Source: Pseudomonadota bacterium (lineage in GTDB: Bacteria > Pseudomonadota > Gammaproteobacteria > Burkholderiales > Chitinibacteraceae). Taken from it: DNA of 64,000 nucleotides. The DNA lies in the NCBI GenBank assembly GCA_018261735.1, contig JAGTRM010000006.1:1-64000 (forward strand), in the 5' to 3' direction. Within the stretch, counting starts at the first letter, position 1, and the number at the start of each line of letters is the position of its first letter. This document shows positions 1 through 8,706 of the stretch, piece by piece. The notes under the pieces are model-generated. The model was not told the origin of the DNA, searched no databases, and worked only from the letters and a program-made list of their open reading frames with translations. The position numbers and the translations under genes were made by a program.

Positions 1-832
1 GGTTATTCACCAGAACAATGTTGCCCTCGTTGTTGACGATGACAATTGCGTCCGGCGCCGCTTCGAGCAATCCCCTGAACTTGAGTTCCGCGCGCTGGCG
101 GTCGCTGATGTCGCGGATGGCGCTCATCACCAGCGGCGTTTCTTCGATGGACAGGGGGCTCAGGCTGATTTCGACGGGGAACTCGGTGCCATCCTTGCGC
201 AGGCCGAACAATTCCAGGCCGACGCCCATCGAACGCTTGCGCGGCTGGGCGAAATATTGGGCGCGATGGCCGACGTGCGAGGCACGGAAACGTTCCGGCA
301 GAAGCATCTCCACCTGCTTGCCCGACAACTCGCCCAGCTCGTAGCCGAATAGCTGTTCCGCCTGGCTGTTGGCGATGACGATGTAGCCGGCGGGGTTGGC
401 CATGACGATGCCGTCCGGCATGGATTCCAGCAGATCACGAAAGCGCGCCTCCATCGATTTGATGTCGCGCCTGACCTTGATGGCCGTGACATCCTTCTTG
501 GCAAGGACGATGCACTCGATTTCTCCGCTGCTGTCGCAAAGCGTTTTTCCCGAGATATCGACATAGATCAGCGCACCGTTTTTGCAGCAACGGGTGGCTT
601 CGAAGGTGCCTTGGCCGTACTGGAGAATATCGGCGAGGAAATGCATTTCCTCCGCGCGACTTGCAGGCGGAACGATCAATTCCGTCATCAGTGAACCGAT
701 CGCCTCGTCACGGGAATAACCGAAGACAATCTCCGCCGCTGTATTCCAGCCGAGAATCCGCCCCGCCGGCGTGATGACTACCAGCGGGTCCGGATTGGCC
801 TGCATCCACCGCAGATTGGATTCGTTATCCAT
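1..832 (-). CDS. PAS-domain sensory protein, N-terminal part (runs off left edge)
   Basis: The reading frame is open from an ATG at 832 down to base 1, so the protein continues beyond the window. About 277 residues are visible. They hold two complete PAS domains (about residues 5-125 and 130-250) and the start of a third (from about 258, [16 protein letters not shown]). Typical PAS cores are seen, such as [16 protein letters not shown] and [16 protein letters not shown], each followed by a PAC-like segment (DISDRQRAE). The start is supported by an AGGGG ribosome site 6 nt upstream. No signal peptide or membrane segment is seen, so it looks cytoplasmic. The output domain (kinase, GGDEF or other) lies outside the window and cannot be named. 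PAS identity is certain; overall function is not. Confidence 0.85.
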   Translation of the reverse strand, partial: MDNESNLRWMQANPDPLVVITPAGRILGWNTAAEIVFGYSRDEAIGSLMTELIVPPASRAEEMHFLADILQYGQGTFEATRCCKNGALIYVDISGKTLCDSSGEIECIVLAKKDVTAIKVRRDIKSMEARFRDLLESMPDGIVMANPAGYIVIANSQAEQLFGYELGELSGKQVEMLLPERFRASHVGHRAQYFAQPRKRSMGVGLELFGLRKDGTEFPVEISLSPLSIEETPLVMSAIRDISDRQRAELKFRGLLEAAPDAIVIVNNEGNIVLVNN

Positions 833-1049
833 GGAAAACCCCTGATGTATCAACACTGGCTTGGCGGTCAAATGGTCCGGGCTCAAGATGAACCGGCGAT
901 ATTGGCGGTGACCGTTGCGAGCTGGCCTTTTGCCGCATCCGTCAGCCTTGCGTAACAAAAGCACGTGTCGCAAGTAGTGGAATGCTTCTCAATACTATAG
1001 TCAGTTTGGGCAGATTAACACATAAAGGGTTGAATAGTGTCCAGGGGAA

Positions 1050-1166
1050 AAGGGGTGCAACGGGAGCGCAATCGCCCAGGACGCGTCCTGATTCGCTGGG
1101 CAGGAACCGCGGCCGGAGATTTTCCTGCCTCTCGATTGCAGTGGCCGCCAAGCTGAATCGCCCCTT
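1050..1166. ncRNA. Candidate structured RNA (nested inverted repeats)
   Basis: This lies in the 379-base gene-free stretch 833-1211. Nested complementary segments could form a multi-branched fold: AAGGGG 1050-1055 with CCCCTT 1161-1166; GCAATCG 1068-1074 with CGATTGC 1133-1139; inside these, GCCCAG 1074-1079 with CTGGGC 1096-1101, and GGCAGGAA 1099-1106 with TTCCTGCC 1122-1129. The two inner stems share a few bases at 1099-1101 and cannot both form fully. A strong terminator follows at 1212-1250 on the plus strand. A weak TATACT-like box at about 993-998 could drive plus-strand transcription. On the minus strand the same segment would be 5' leader of the PAS gene. I do not recognise the family (not 6S, SRP RNA or GEMM by eye). 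Small ORFs here have no credible start or homology. Confidence 0.3.
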
Positions 1167-1211
1167 GTTTGCTAGCGCTTCGAGAGGATAAACCGCATCG
1201 CAAAAACACAA

Positions 1212-1250
1212 AAAAATGCCGTTCACCTGGCTGGGATGAACGGCATTTTT
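1212..1250. terminator. Bidirectional rho-independent terminator
   Basis: A perfect 14-bp stem (AAAAATGCCGTTCA 1212-1225 with TGAACGGCATTTTT 1237-1250) with an 11-nt loop carries A- and T-tracts on both flanks. It ends the efflux operon on the minus strand and any plus-strand transcript from 950-1200. Confidence 0.9.
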
Positions 1251-1290
1251 TATGCGGTGCTTGTTGCTGTTATTGCCAACCGACTGAAAT

Positions 1291-2667
1291 TCAGCCCCCG
1301 CCCAATACCTTGTAGGCCTGGGCGGCAGCCGCCAGCCGGGCGCGCTTCACCTCGACCAGCGCCAGCGCTGCCGAATAGTGTTCGCGCTGCGCATCCAGCA
1401 AATCCAGATAGCCCACCAGACCGGACTGGTAGCGCAGATCGGCCAGCTTCAGCCGCTCTGCCTGGCGCTCGGCCAGACGCGACTGGGCGGCAAACTGCTC
1501 GGCCAGCCATTTCTGGTCCGAGAGCACATTGGCCACATCGGCAAAAGCGCTCTGGATGGTTTTTTCATACTGCGCCACGGCAACCACCTTGCGGGCCTGG
1601 GCGATATCCAGATTGGCCTGGTTGCGCCCGCCATCGAAGATCGGCAGCGAGATGCTCGGCGCAAAACTCCACGCCATCCGGTTGCCGCCGAACAGATCGC
1701 CCAGTTCGTTGCTGGCCACTCCGGCACTGCCCACCAGCGAGACTTTCGGGAAGAACGCGGCCCGTGCGGCACCGATGTTGGCATGGGCGGCGATCAGGCT
1801 TTGTTCGGCCTGGCGCACGTCCGGTCGCGCCAGCAGTACGGTGGAAGGCAAGCCTTCCGGCAACGCTTGCGCCAGCGGCAGCTCGGTCAGCGCATCGCCC
1901 TTGGCCGCCGGCAAGGCAACCGGTTCGCCCACCAGCAGATTGAGCGCATTGCGGGCATTTTCCGCGCGGCGGGCATAGCTCGCGGCATCGGCACGCGCGC
2001 TGTCGAGCGCCGTTTCGGCCTGCAGCTGGTCGAGCCGGCTGGCGGTGCCCGCTTCCAGGCGCCGGCTGGCAACGCGCAGGCTTTCTTCACGGGCGGCAAC
2101 GGTCTTGCCCGCATAAGCCGCCTGCTCATCCAGTGCACGGGCGCTGTACCAGCCATTGGCCACGTCTGCAATCAACGACAACTGGAACGCGCGCTGCGCC
2201 TCTTCAGTGGCCAGATAGTTGGCCTTGGCCGCTTCGGAGAGGCTCTTCACCCGGCCCCAGAAATCAAGCTCGTAGCTCAACAAGCCAAGGTTCACGTCAT
2301 AGCGGTGCGAGATCGAGTCCTTGCCGCTCGAGGTCAGCACACCCGGCGTGCGCGACATGCTGCCGCCGGCGTTGGCATTGAAGCTCGGCAAGCGGTCGGC
2401 GCTCTGCACGCCATACTGGGCACGGGCTTCTTCCACGCGGGCCACGGCCACGCGCATGTCGCGGTTGTTGAGCAGCGCCTTGTCGATCAGCGCCTGCAGC
2501 GCCGGATCGCTAAAGTAGTTGCGCCATTGCGGCAGACGGAAATCCTCGGCCACCGGTCCGGAACCGACCGAGGCCGGAACCGGCGCGGCCGGCACTTGCA
2601 GCGGCGGAGTAAAACTGCAGGCCGACAGCGCGCCCAACAATGCGGCAGATAAAAGAATTCGCTTCAT
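1291..2667 (-). CDS. RND efflux outer-membrane lipoprotein (NodT/OprM family)
   Basis: This 458-residue protein is the outer-membrane channel of a tripartite RND efflux pump. It begins with a lipoprotein signal (MKRILLSAALLGALSAC, lipobox LSAC with Cys at about 17). Two OEP repeats follow, with long alpha-helical coiled-coil regions (for example RVEEARAQYG and LDAQREHYSAALALVEV) as in OprM/AdeK/NodT. The length matches the family (450-480). The start has an AGGAAA site. It is the last gene of the operon, 60 bp after the pump gene, and a strong terminator follows. It would dock to the membrane fusion protein encoded upstream. The substrate range cannot be read from the sequence. Confidence 0.93.
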   Translation of the reverse strand: MKRILLSAALLGALSACSFTPPLQVPAAPVPASVGSGPVAEDFRLPQWRNYFSDPALQALIDKALLNNRDMRVAVARVEEARAQYGVQSADRLPSFNANAGGSMSRTPGVLTSSGKDSISHRYDVNLGLLSYELDFWGRVKSLSEAAKANYLATEEAQRAFQLSLIADVANGWYSARALDEQAAYAGKTVAAREESLRVASRRLEAGTASRLDQLQAETALDSARADAASYARRAENARNALNLLVGEPVALPAAKGDALTELPLAQALPEGLPSTVLLARPDVRQAEQSLIAAHANIGAARAAFFPKVSLVGSAGVASNELGDLFGGNRMAWSFAPSISLPIFDGGRNQANLDIAQARKVVAVAQYEKTIQSAFADVANVLSDQKWLAEQFAAQSRLAERQAERLKLADLRYQSGLVGYLDLLDAQREHYSAALALVEVKRARLAAAAQAYKVLGGG

Positions 2668-2727
2668 GGTTTTTCCTGTTCATTCGAGCGCGGGAGCAGG
2701 GTCGGCCGCTCCCGCAGCAATCATCTA

Positions 2728-5700
2728 TCAACGGTGGTCGTCACTCAGCGAATCTTCACGCACGACTTCCTTCTCGGGGAAGATGCGCCGGATCACCACG
2801 AAAAACACCGGAACAAAGAACACCGCCAGCACCGTGGCTGCCAGCATACCGCCGACCACGCCGGTTCCCAGCGCATGGCGGCTGGCCGCGCCGGCGCCGC
2901 TGCTGTACAGCAAGGGCGAAACACCGGCGATAAACGCGATCGAGGTCATCAGGATCGGGCGGAAACGCAGGCGGCAAGCTTCAATTGTCGCTTCAACCAA
3001 CTCCTTGCCGTGACGCTGCTGCTCGCGGGCGAATTCGATGATCAGAATCGCGTTCTTGGCAGAAAGACCGATGATCGCGATCAGACCCACCTTGAAGTAA
3101 ACATCGTTCGGCAACAGGCGCAGCCACATCGCCAGCGCCGCACCGAGCACGCCCAGCGGCACTATCATCAGCACCGAGAACGGGATCGACCAGCTCTCAT
3201 ACAAGGCCGCGAGGCACAGGAACACCACCAGAATCGACAGCGCGAACAGCGCCGGCGCCTGGTTGCCGGATACCCGTTCTTCGAACGAGGTGCCCGACCA
3301 CTCGAAGCCGATTCCCGGCGGCAGCTTGCCGGCCATCTCTTCCATCGCGCTCATCGCTTCACCGGTACTGCGGCCCGGGGCCGGGTTGCCGGAGATCTTG
3401 ATCGAAGGGAAGCCGTTGTAGCGATCGAGCGCGGGCGGGCCGACGATCCAGCCTGCGGTTGCCACTTCGGACAGCGGAATCATCTGGCTTTTGCCATTGC
3501 GCAACTGCAGGCGCAGGATATCTTCCGGCGTACTGCGGCTATCGGGCTCAGCTTGCGCCCAGACACGCAACACGCGGCCATTGCGCACAAAGTCGTTGGC
3601 ATAGGCCGAACCCAGGGCAATCTGCAGGGTGCTGTTCAGATCGGCCGAGCTGATGCCAAGCTGGCTGGCCTTTTCCCGGTCGATATCCAGGAACAGCTGC
3701 GGCCCCGGCTCCTGGCCTTCCGGACGTACGCCGGCCAATGCCTTGTTCTGGCTGGCCATGCCCAGCAGCATGTTGCGCGCATTGGTCAGCGCTTCGCGCC
3801 CCAGTCCGCCACGGTCTTCCAGGCGGAAGTCAAACCCGCCCATGGCGCCCAGTTCAGGAATCGGCGGCACATTGGTGGCAAAGGCAAAGGCTTCCTTCAG
3901 GCTGAACAGGAACCCCAAGGACTTGCCGACAATCGAATCCACCGGCGCGGTCGGGCGCTCCTTCCAGTCCTTGAGCGAAATGAAAATCAGCGCATTGTTC
4001 TGGCCGCGACCAAAGAAGCTGAAGCCGGCAATACTGATCACGCGATCAACCGCAGGTTGGGCACGATAGTACGCCTCGGCTTTTTCCAGAACCTTGACCG
4101 TGCGTTCCTGGCTGGCGCCAGCCGGCAACTGCAGAACCGAGATAAAGTAGCCCTGATCCTCGGACGGCAGGAAGGAAGTCGGCAGCTTGGTGAACAAGCC
4201 GGCGGTCACAACCACGAGACCGACGAACAACAGCATCACCAGCGTGGTCTTGCGCAGCACGCGCGTCACGCCATTGCCGTAACGCAGGGTCGTCGCCGTG
4301 AAAACCCGGTTGAACCAGCCAAAAAATCCGCTGCGATGATGATGCTCGCCTTTCTTTACCGGCTTGAGCAAGGTTGCGCACAATGCAGGAGTCAGCGTCA
4401 GCGCCATCAGTGCCGAGAAGGCCATCGACAGGATCAGCGTGATCGAGAACTGGCGGTAAATCGCGCCGACCGAACCGCTGAAGAATGCCATCGGGATAAA
4501 CACCGCAGTCAGCACCAGCGTAATCGCAATCACGGCGCCAGTGATCTGCACCATGGCTTTCTGCGTGGCTTCGCGCGGCGCCAATCCTTCCTCGCTCATG
4601 ATCCGCTCGACGTTCTCGACCACCACGATCGCATCGTCGACCAGAATCCCGATCGCCAGCACCATCGCGAACAACGTCAGCACATTGATCGAATAGCCAA
4701 GCAGGTAAAGGCCCAGCAACGAGCCGGTCAGGGCAATCGGCACTACGATGGTCGGAATCAGCGTGGCGCGGAAGTTTTCCAGGAACAGATACATCACCAG
4801 GAAGACCAGTACGATGGCTTCCGCCAGAGTCTGCAACACTTCGTTGATCGACACCTTCACGAACTTGGACGTGTCATACGGAATTTCGTAAGTCACACCC
4901 TTGGGGAAGAACTTGGAGAGTTCTTCCATCTTGATGCGCACGGCCGTGGCCGTTTGAAGCGCATTGCCGGTGGGAGAAAGCTTGATGGCCACTGCCGCAG
5001 CCTGCTTGCCGTTCAAACGTGCCGAAATCAGGTAATCGTTGGCACCCAGTTCGATGCGCGCCACATCACTGAGGCGCACCATCGCGCCGTTGCTACCGTT
5101 GCGCAACACGATGTTGCCGAACTCTTCCGGCGTATTCAAACGACCGCGCGACACCACCGTGGCGGCAATTTCCTGCCCCGGTTTGGCCGGTTGCTGGCCG
5201 AGTTCACCGGTTGAGAGCAATACGTTCTGCGCCTGGATCGCAGCCACAGCCTCGGCCGGGGTCATGTTGTAACCCACCAATTTTTCCGGTTTCAACCAGA
5301 TGCGCATGGCGTAGTCGGAGCCGAACAGATTGGCTTCCCCCACGCCAGGCACACGGCGGATCGGATCGATCACGCTGGCATTCACATAGGCACCCAGATC
5401 GGTGCCGGAATACGTGCCGTCGGGCGAGGTGAGCATCGCAAACATCAGGTAGTTCGAGCGGGCTTTCACCACCTGCACGCCCTGGCTGCGCACGGTATCG
5501 GGCAAACGCGTTTCCACGCGCTTCACCCGGTTCTGCGCTTCGACCGATGCAATATCCAGATCGGTACCCGGGGTAAAGGTCAGCGTGATCGACATATTGC
5601 CGCTGCTGTCACTGCTCGAACTCATGTACTGCAGGTTCTCGATGCCGTTCATCTCCTGCTCGATCAGCTTGGTCACGCTGTCTTCAACCACGCTGGCACT

Positions 5701-5859
5701 GGCACCGGCGTAGGAGGTGGAGATGGTCAGCGCCGGTGGCGCGACTTCGGGATACTGGGCAATCGGCAACTCCTTGAGGGCCAAGAGCCCGGAGAGCACG
5801 ATCACAATGGCGATCACCCAGGCAAAAATGGGGCGATCAATGAAAAAACGCGGCAACAT
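2728..5859 (-). CDS. RND multidrug efflux permease (AcrB/MexB-like, HAE1 family)
   Basis: This 1043-residue inner-membrane proton/drug antiporter has the usual two-fold repeat of a first TM helix (FFIDRPIFAWVIAIVIVLSG) plus a large periplasmic porter domain and a TM bundle. The proton-relay residues are present: the Asp pair in TM4 (GILVDDAIVVVENVERI) and the Lys in TM10 (GLSAKNAILIIEFAREQ). I place the start at 5859, where MLPRFFIDRP begins and an AAGGGG site precedes it; an in-frame longer start 27 codons upstream would overlap the preceding gene. It lies 10 bp after the fusion-protein gene and is surely cotranscribed. The family exports antibiotics, dyes and solvents; the actual substrates are unknown. 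Confidence 0.97.
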   Translation of the reverse strand: MLPRFFIDRPIFAWVIAIVIVLSGLLALKELPIAQYPEVAPPALTISTSYAGASASVVEDSVTKLIEQEMNGIENLQYMSSSSDSSGNMSITLTFTPGTDLDIASVEAQNRVKRVETRLPDTVRSQGVQVVKARSNYLMFAMLTSPDGTYSGTDLGAYVNASVIDPIRRVPGVGEANLFGSDYAMRIWLKPEKLVGYNMTPAEAVAAIQAQNVLLSTGELGQQPAKPGQEIAATVVSRGRLNTPEEFGNIVLRNGSNGAMVRLSDVARIELGANDYLISARLNGKQAAAVAIKLSPTGNALQTATAVRIKMEELSKFFPKGVTYEIPYDTSKFVKVSINEVLQTLAEAIVLVFLVMYLFLENFRATLIPTIVVPIALTGSLLGLYLLGYSINVLTLFAMVLAIGILVDDAIVVVENVERIMSEEGLAPREATQKAMVQITGAVIAITLVLTAVFIPMAFFSGSVGAIYRQFSITLILSMAFSALMALTLTPALCATLLKPVKKGEHHHRSGFFGWFNRVFTATTLRYGNGVTRVLRKTTLVMLLFVGLVVVTAGLFTKLPTSFLPSEDQGYFISVLQLPAGASQERTVKVLEKAEAYYRAQPAVDRVISIAGFSFFGRGQNNALIFISLKDWKERPTAPVDSIVGKSLGFLFSLKEAFAFATNVPPIPELGAMGGFDFRLEDRGGLGREALTNARNMLLGMASQNKALAGVRPEGQEPGPQLFLDIDREKASQLGISSADLNSTLQIALGSAYANDFVRNGRVLRVWAQAEPDSRSTPEDILRLQLRNGKSQMIPLSEVATAGWIVGPPALDRYNGFPSIKISGNPAPGRSTGEAMSAMEEMAGKLPPGIGFEWSGTSFEERVSGNQAPALFALSILVVFLCLAALYESWSIPFSVLMIVPLGVLGAALAMWLRLLPNDVYFKVGLIAIIGLSAKNAILIIEFAREQQRHGKELVEATIEACRLRFRPILMTSIAFIAGVSPLLYSSGAGAASRHALGTGVVGGMLAATVLAVFFVPVFFVVIRRIFPEKEVVREDSLSDDHR

Positions 5860-5869
5860 GCAATTCCCC

Positions 5870-7066
5870 TTAGTGAGCGGCAGAGGCCGAAGCGGGCTGC
5901 GAGGCGGCAGGCGCGGAGGCATTGACCGGCGCAGAAGCACCGAACGGCACCGGTTTCACCACGGCGCCCGGCCCGGTTTTTTGCAAGCCTTCAACCACTA
6001 CCTTGTCGCCACTTTGCAAACCGGAAGTGATGATCCAGTCCTGCCCGGAGAAGCCGCCGGTTTTCACCGGACGTGCCGCCACCTTGCCTTCGGCATCCAC
6101 CACATAAACCGAGGATCCCTGCTTCGACTGCATCACCGCGCGTTGCGGCACCCTGATCGTCTGGTCGAGCAGACCTTGGGCGAGGCGCACCGTGCCGAAC
6201 ATGCCGGGCAGCAACAGGCCATCCGGGTTGCGGAATTCGGCGCGCATCGTCACCGTGCCGGTCGCAGTGTCGACGGTCTGCTCGGCAAAACTTAGCTTGC
6301 CCTGCAGCGGATACACCGTGCCATCGGACAGGATCAGTTGCACCGGCACGCCTTGCGCCGCCTTCAGCTTGCCAGCCCTCATCTGCTGCTTCAGGCGCAG
6401 CAGCTCGCTGCCTGACTGGGTGAAGTTCACATTGATCGGATCGGTCTGCTCGATCGTGGCCAGCAGTGTGGCATCACCCTTGCCGACCAGCGCACCTTCG
6501 GTCACGAACGCACGGCCGATGCGGCCGGAAATCGGCGCCAGCACCCTGGAATAATTGAGATTGAGCTCGGCGCGCGTTACCGCCGCCTTGTTGGAAGCCA
6601 CATCGGCCTCGGCCTGCTTGAGCGTAGCTTCAGCCTGATCGAGTTCCTGCTTCGACACACCCTGCGTGCTAATCAGCTGGCGATAGCGGGTTGCGGTCTG
6701 GCCGGCGATCATCGCACTGGCTTGTGAGCGGGCCAGCGCGGCGCGGGCCGTGGCAAGATCGGCTTCGAGCGTGCGCGAATCAATCTGGAACAGCGATTGT
6801 CCGGCCTGCACCACGCCGCCTTCGGCAAACAGGCGTTTTTCCAGGATGCCTTCCACCCGGGCGCGAACTTCTGCGGTACGGAAAGCAACCAGGCGCGCCG
6901 GCAGATCCTGGGTGACGGCATTCTGGCCTTGCCCGACAGTCACTACCGCGACTTCGGCGGGCGGCATCTTGGGAGCGCCCCCGGCTGCGGTTTGTTCGCC
7001 CTTGCCGCAAGCAACCAGCAACAGGGCGGAAGAAAGAGCAAGGCAAAGCGTTCTGGCTTTGGGCAT
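5870..7066 (-). CDS. RND efflux periplasmic adaptor (membrane fusion protein, AcrA/MexA family)
   Basis: The 398-residue periplasmic lipoprotein bridges the RND pump and the outer-membrane channel. The N-terminus (MPKARTLCLALSSALLLVAC) is a lipoprotein signal with lipobox LVAC. A lipoyl/barrel-sandwich region (ARVEGILEKRLFAEGGVVQ) and a helical hairpin of about 60 residues (LARSQASAMIAGQTATRY to SNKAAVTRAELNLNYSR) follow, then beta-barrel and membrane-proximal domains. The start at 7066 is chosen for the GAAAGGA site and signal sequence rather than a longer start 8 codons upstream that would overlap tetR's stop. The C-terminus is Ala/Pro/Ser-rich. It is second in the tetR-MFP-RND-OMF operon. 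Confidence 0.95.
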   Translation of the reverse strand: MPKARTLCLALSSALLLVACGKGEQTAAGGAPKMPPAEVAVVTVGQGQNAVTQDLPARLVAFRTAEVRARVEGILEKRLFAEGGVVQAGQSLFQIDSRTLEADLATARAALARSQASAMIAGQTATRYRQLISTQGVSKQELDQAEATLKQAEADVASNKAAVTRAELNLNYSRVLAPISGRIGRAFVTEGALVGKGDATLLATIEQTDPINVNFTQSGSELLRLKQQMRAGKLKAAQGVPVQLILSDGTVYPLQGKLSFAEQTVDTATGTVTMRAEFRNPDGLLLPGMFGTVRLAQGLLDQTIRVPQRAVMQSKQGSSVYVVDAEGKVAARPVKTGGFSGQDWIITSGLQSGDKVVVEGLQKTGPGAVVKPVPFGASAPVNASAPAASQPASASAAH

Positions 7067-7077
7067 AACAAATCCTT

Positions 7078-7722
7078 TCAAATGGAACATTCAGACGAAG
7101 CAGTGGCACACGCCCCACCAGGCAATTCATACATACGCAGAAACAATTCAATGGCGCGATGAACCTTGCGCTCTTCATCGGCCGGATCAGGCTGGCCGGC
7201 CGCATACAAAATCAGGTCGTCGTCGGTGCCGAGCACCAGGCTCAGGAAAATATGGGCCGCCTCTTCAGGATCCTCGTTGCGCAGAAAGCCGTCCTGCATG
7301 GCACGAATAAGCAATTGCGCCATGTTGCGACGGCAGAGCAGCGCGGTGCTGGCATAAAAACTTTGCGCCAATTCGGGGAACCGGGCGGCTTCGGCCAGCA
7401 TCAACCGACGGAATTTCATCAGTTGCGGCGAAAAAACCCGGGCACGAAAGTGGAGAGAGAACTTCACCAACCGCTCATAGCAATCGCCCTCACCATTTTC
7501 CAGCCCGTCGAAAAGCTCGCGCACGCCTGCGGCCATCGCAGCAGAGAACAAGGCTTCCTTGCCAGAAAAATTGTTGTAGATGGTCTGGCGTGCCACGCCG
7601 GCATGTTTGGCCACTGCATCAATGCTGGCGGAATAGCCCGATTCGCAAAACACCTCAAACGCCGCATCGAGCAAGCGTGAAAGGCAATCGGGATGAGAAT
7701 GAGATTGGGCTACAGCGCACAT
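7078..7722 (-). CDS. TetR-family repressor of the adjacent efflux operon
   Basis: The 214-residue protein has an N-terminal TetR helix-turn-helix (AAFEVFCESGYSASIDAVAKHAGVARQ, then TIYNNFSGKEALF at about residues 18-65) and a ligand-binding C-terminal half with the TetR_C/AefR-like character of efflux regulators. It is the first gene of the operon, 11 bp before the fusion-protein gene, so it should be autoregulated together with the pump. No Shine-Dalgarno site is visible before the ATG, and the operator/promoter lies within 40 bp, so a very short leader or leaderless translation is possible. The inducer is unknown. Expected behaviour is release from DNA on binding a pump substrate. Confidence 0.9.
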   Translation of the reverse strand: MCAVAQSHSHPDCLSRLLDAAFEVFCESGYSASIDAVAKHAGVARQTIYNNFSGKEALFSAAMAAGVRELFDGLENGEGDCYERLVKFSLHFRARVFSPQLMKFRRLMLAEAARFPELAQSFYASTALLCRRNMAQLLIRAMQDGFLRNEDPEEAAHIFLSLVLGTDDDLILYAAGQPDPADEERKVHRAIELFLRMYELPGGACATASSECSI

Positions 7723-7739
7723 CTAGCAGACCATAAAAG

Positions 7740-7760
7740 TAGACTGGACTGTACAGTCTA
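7740..7760. promoter_or_regulatory. Palindromic operator upstream of tetR-efflux operon
   Basis: TAGACTG (7740-7746) and CAGTCTA (7754-7760) form an inverted repeat. Embedded in it, 7747-7758 is a perfect 12-bp palindrome (GACTGTACAGTC). It sits 18 bp upstream of the tetR start, where the minus-strand promoter must lie (possible -35 TAGACT). Position and symmetry fit a TetR-family operator for autorepression. Confidence 0.75.
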
Positions 7761-7790
7761 TTGAGTTTAATCCGGGCAGGCAACTCTTTT

Positions 7791-8552
7791 TCAGGTGTGA
7801 AAATTCAGTATTGCAGCGGCATTGATACCGGTAGCAAACGCAAGCTGTTCCAATGTCATGCCACGCAGTTCAGCCAGGGCCGTGGCAATGCGCGGCAATT
7901 GCGCCGGCTCGTTGCGCTCCTGGCTGATCCATTCAGGCGGCATGTCCGGCGCATCGGTTTCCAGCACGATCGCCTCCAACGGCAGCTCGGCCGCGAGGCG
8001 ACGAATATTCAGCGCGCGCGAATAAGTGAGTGCGCCGCCAAAACCCAGCTTGAAGCCCAGCTTGATAAACGCATCGGCCTGCTGGCGACTGCCATTGAAG
8101 GCATGAGCGATGCCGCCCGTCACACCCACCTGACGCAAAGCCTTGAGCACCTGATCCTGCGCGCGGCGGATGTGCAGCAACACCGGCAAATCGAAATCAC
8201 GGGCAATCTTGAGCTGGGCGATGAAGAGTTCCCACTGGCGGGCAGCATCCAGACCGGGAATGAAAAAATCGAGGCCGATTTCGCCGATCGCCACGGGCTT
8301 TTCCCGCTCGACCCAATCGCGCAACAGTGCGAGGTGGCTTTCCTGATGCTCGGCAAGATAGATCGGATGCATGCCCAACGCCAGCCGGCAATCGTACTCG
8401 CGCGCGGTGGCTACGGTTTCGGCAAAGGTTGCCTCCGTGATACCCGGCACCACGATCGTCGAAACCCCGGCAGCGCGCGCCCGTGCAACCACGCCGGCAC
8501 GGTCAGGCGCGAACTCCAGCGCATCCAGATGGCAGTGGGTATCGATCAGCAT
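7791..8552 (-). CDS. TatD-family metal-dependent hydrolase (DNase/exonuclease)
   Basis: The 253-residue TIM-barrel hydrolase matches the TatD family length (about 260). The metal ligands are visible: DTHCHLD at residues 4-10, the Glu in GEIGLDF (about 92), the His in LPVLLHIRRA (about 127), the His in GGIAHAFNGS (about 153) and the Asp in LETDAPDMPP (about 203). The start has a GAGGCAGG site. TatD proteins are 3'-5' exonucleases acting on damaged or single-stranded DNA. This one, with the short LIDTHCHLDALEF opening, is closest in style to the YjjV/YcfH subgroups. It stands alone on the minus strand between the efflux operator and a plus-strand deacetylase gene. Confidence 0.92.
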   Translation of the reverse strand: MLIDTHCHLDALEFAPDRAGVVARARAAGVSTIVVPGITEATFAETVATAREYDCRLALGMHPIYLAEHQESHLALLRDWVEREKPVAIGEIGLDFFIPGLDAARQWELFIAQLKIARDFDLPVLLHIRRAQDQVLKALRQVGVTGGIAHAFNGSRQQADAFIKLGFKLGFGGALTYSRALNIRRLAAELPLEAIVLETDAPDMPPEWISQERNEPAQLPRIATALAELRGMTLEQLAFATGINAAAILNFHT

Positions 8553-8574
8553 GCCTGCCTCGTCGAATTCATAT

Positions 8575-8595
8575 ACCCGACCAGTATAGTCGGGT
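8575..8595. promoter_or_regulatory. Inverted repeat between tatD and the PIG-L gene
   Basis: ACCCGAC (8575-8581) and GTCGGGT (8589-8595) form a perfect 7-bp inverted repeat with a 7-nt spacer. It lies 23 bp upstream of the tatD start in the divergent promoter region 8553-8706. It could be an operator or a leader hairpin; no regulator is assigned. Confidence 0.35.
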
Positions 8596-8706
8596 TACCA
8601 TCGCCTGCGTGATGCCGGGCTTTCTTGGGTTGTACTTCTTACAATGCCAAAGCAAAATGCGGCCGGCCGGCATAAGCTGAAAGCAGAACCCTGACGAGCG
8701 ATCATC

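Noticed and set aside
942..1226. A 94-codon minus-strand frame in the 833-1250 gap
   Set aside because: Its start lies in the terminator arm, there is no ribosome site and no recognisable family; structured RNA is a better reading.
2734..5214. An 826-codon open frame on the plus strand opposite the RND pump
   Set aside because: It is the antisense of a clear AcrB-family gene, rich in His/Arg/Gln as expected of a shadow frame, with no motif.
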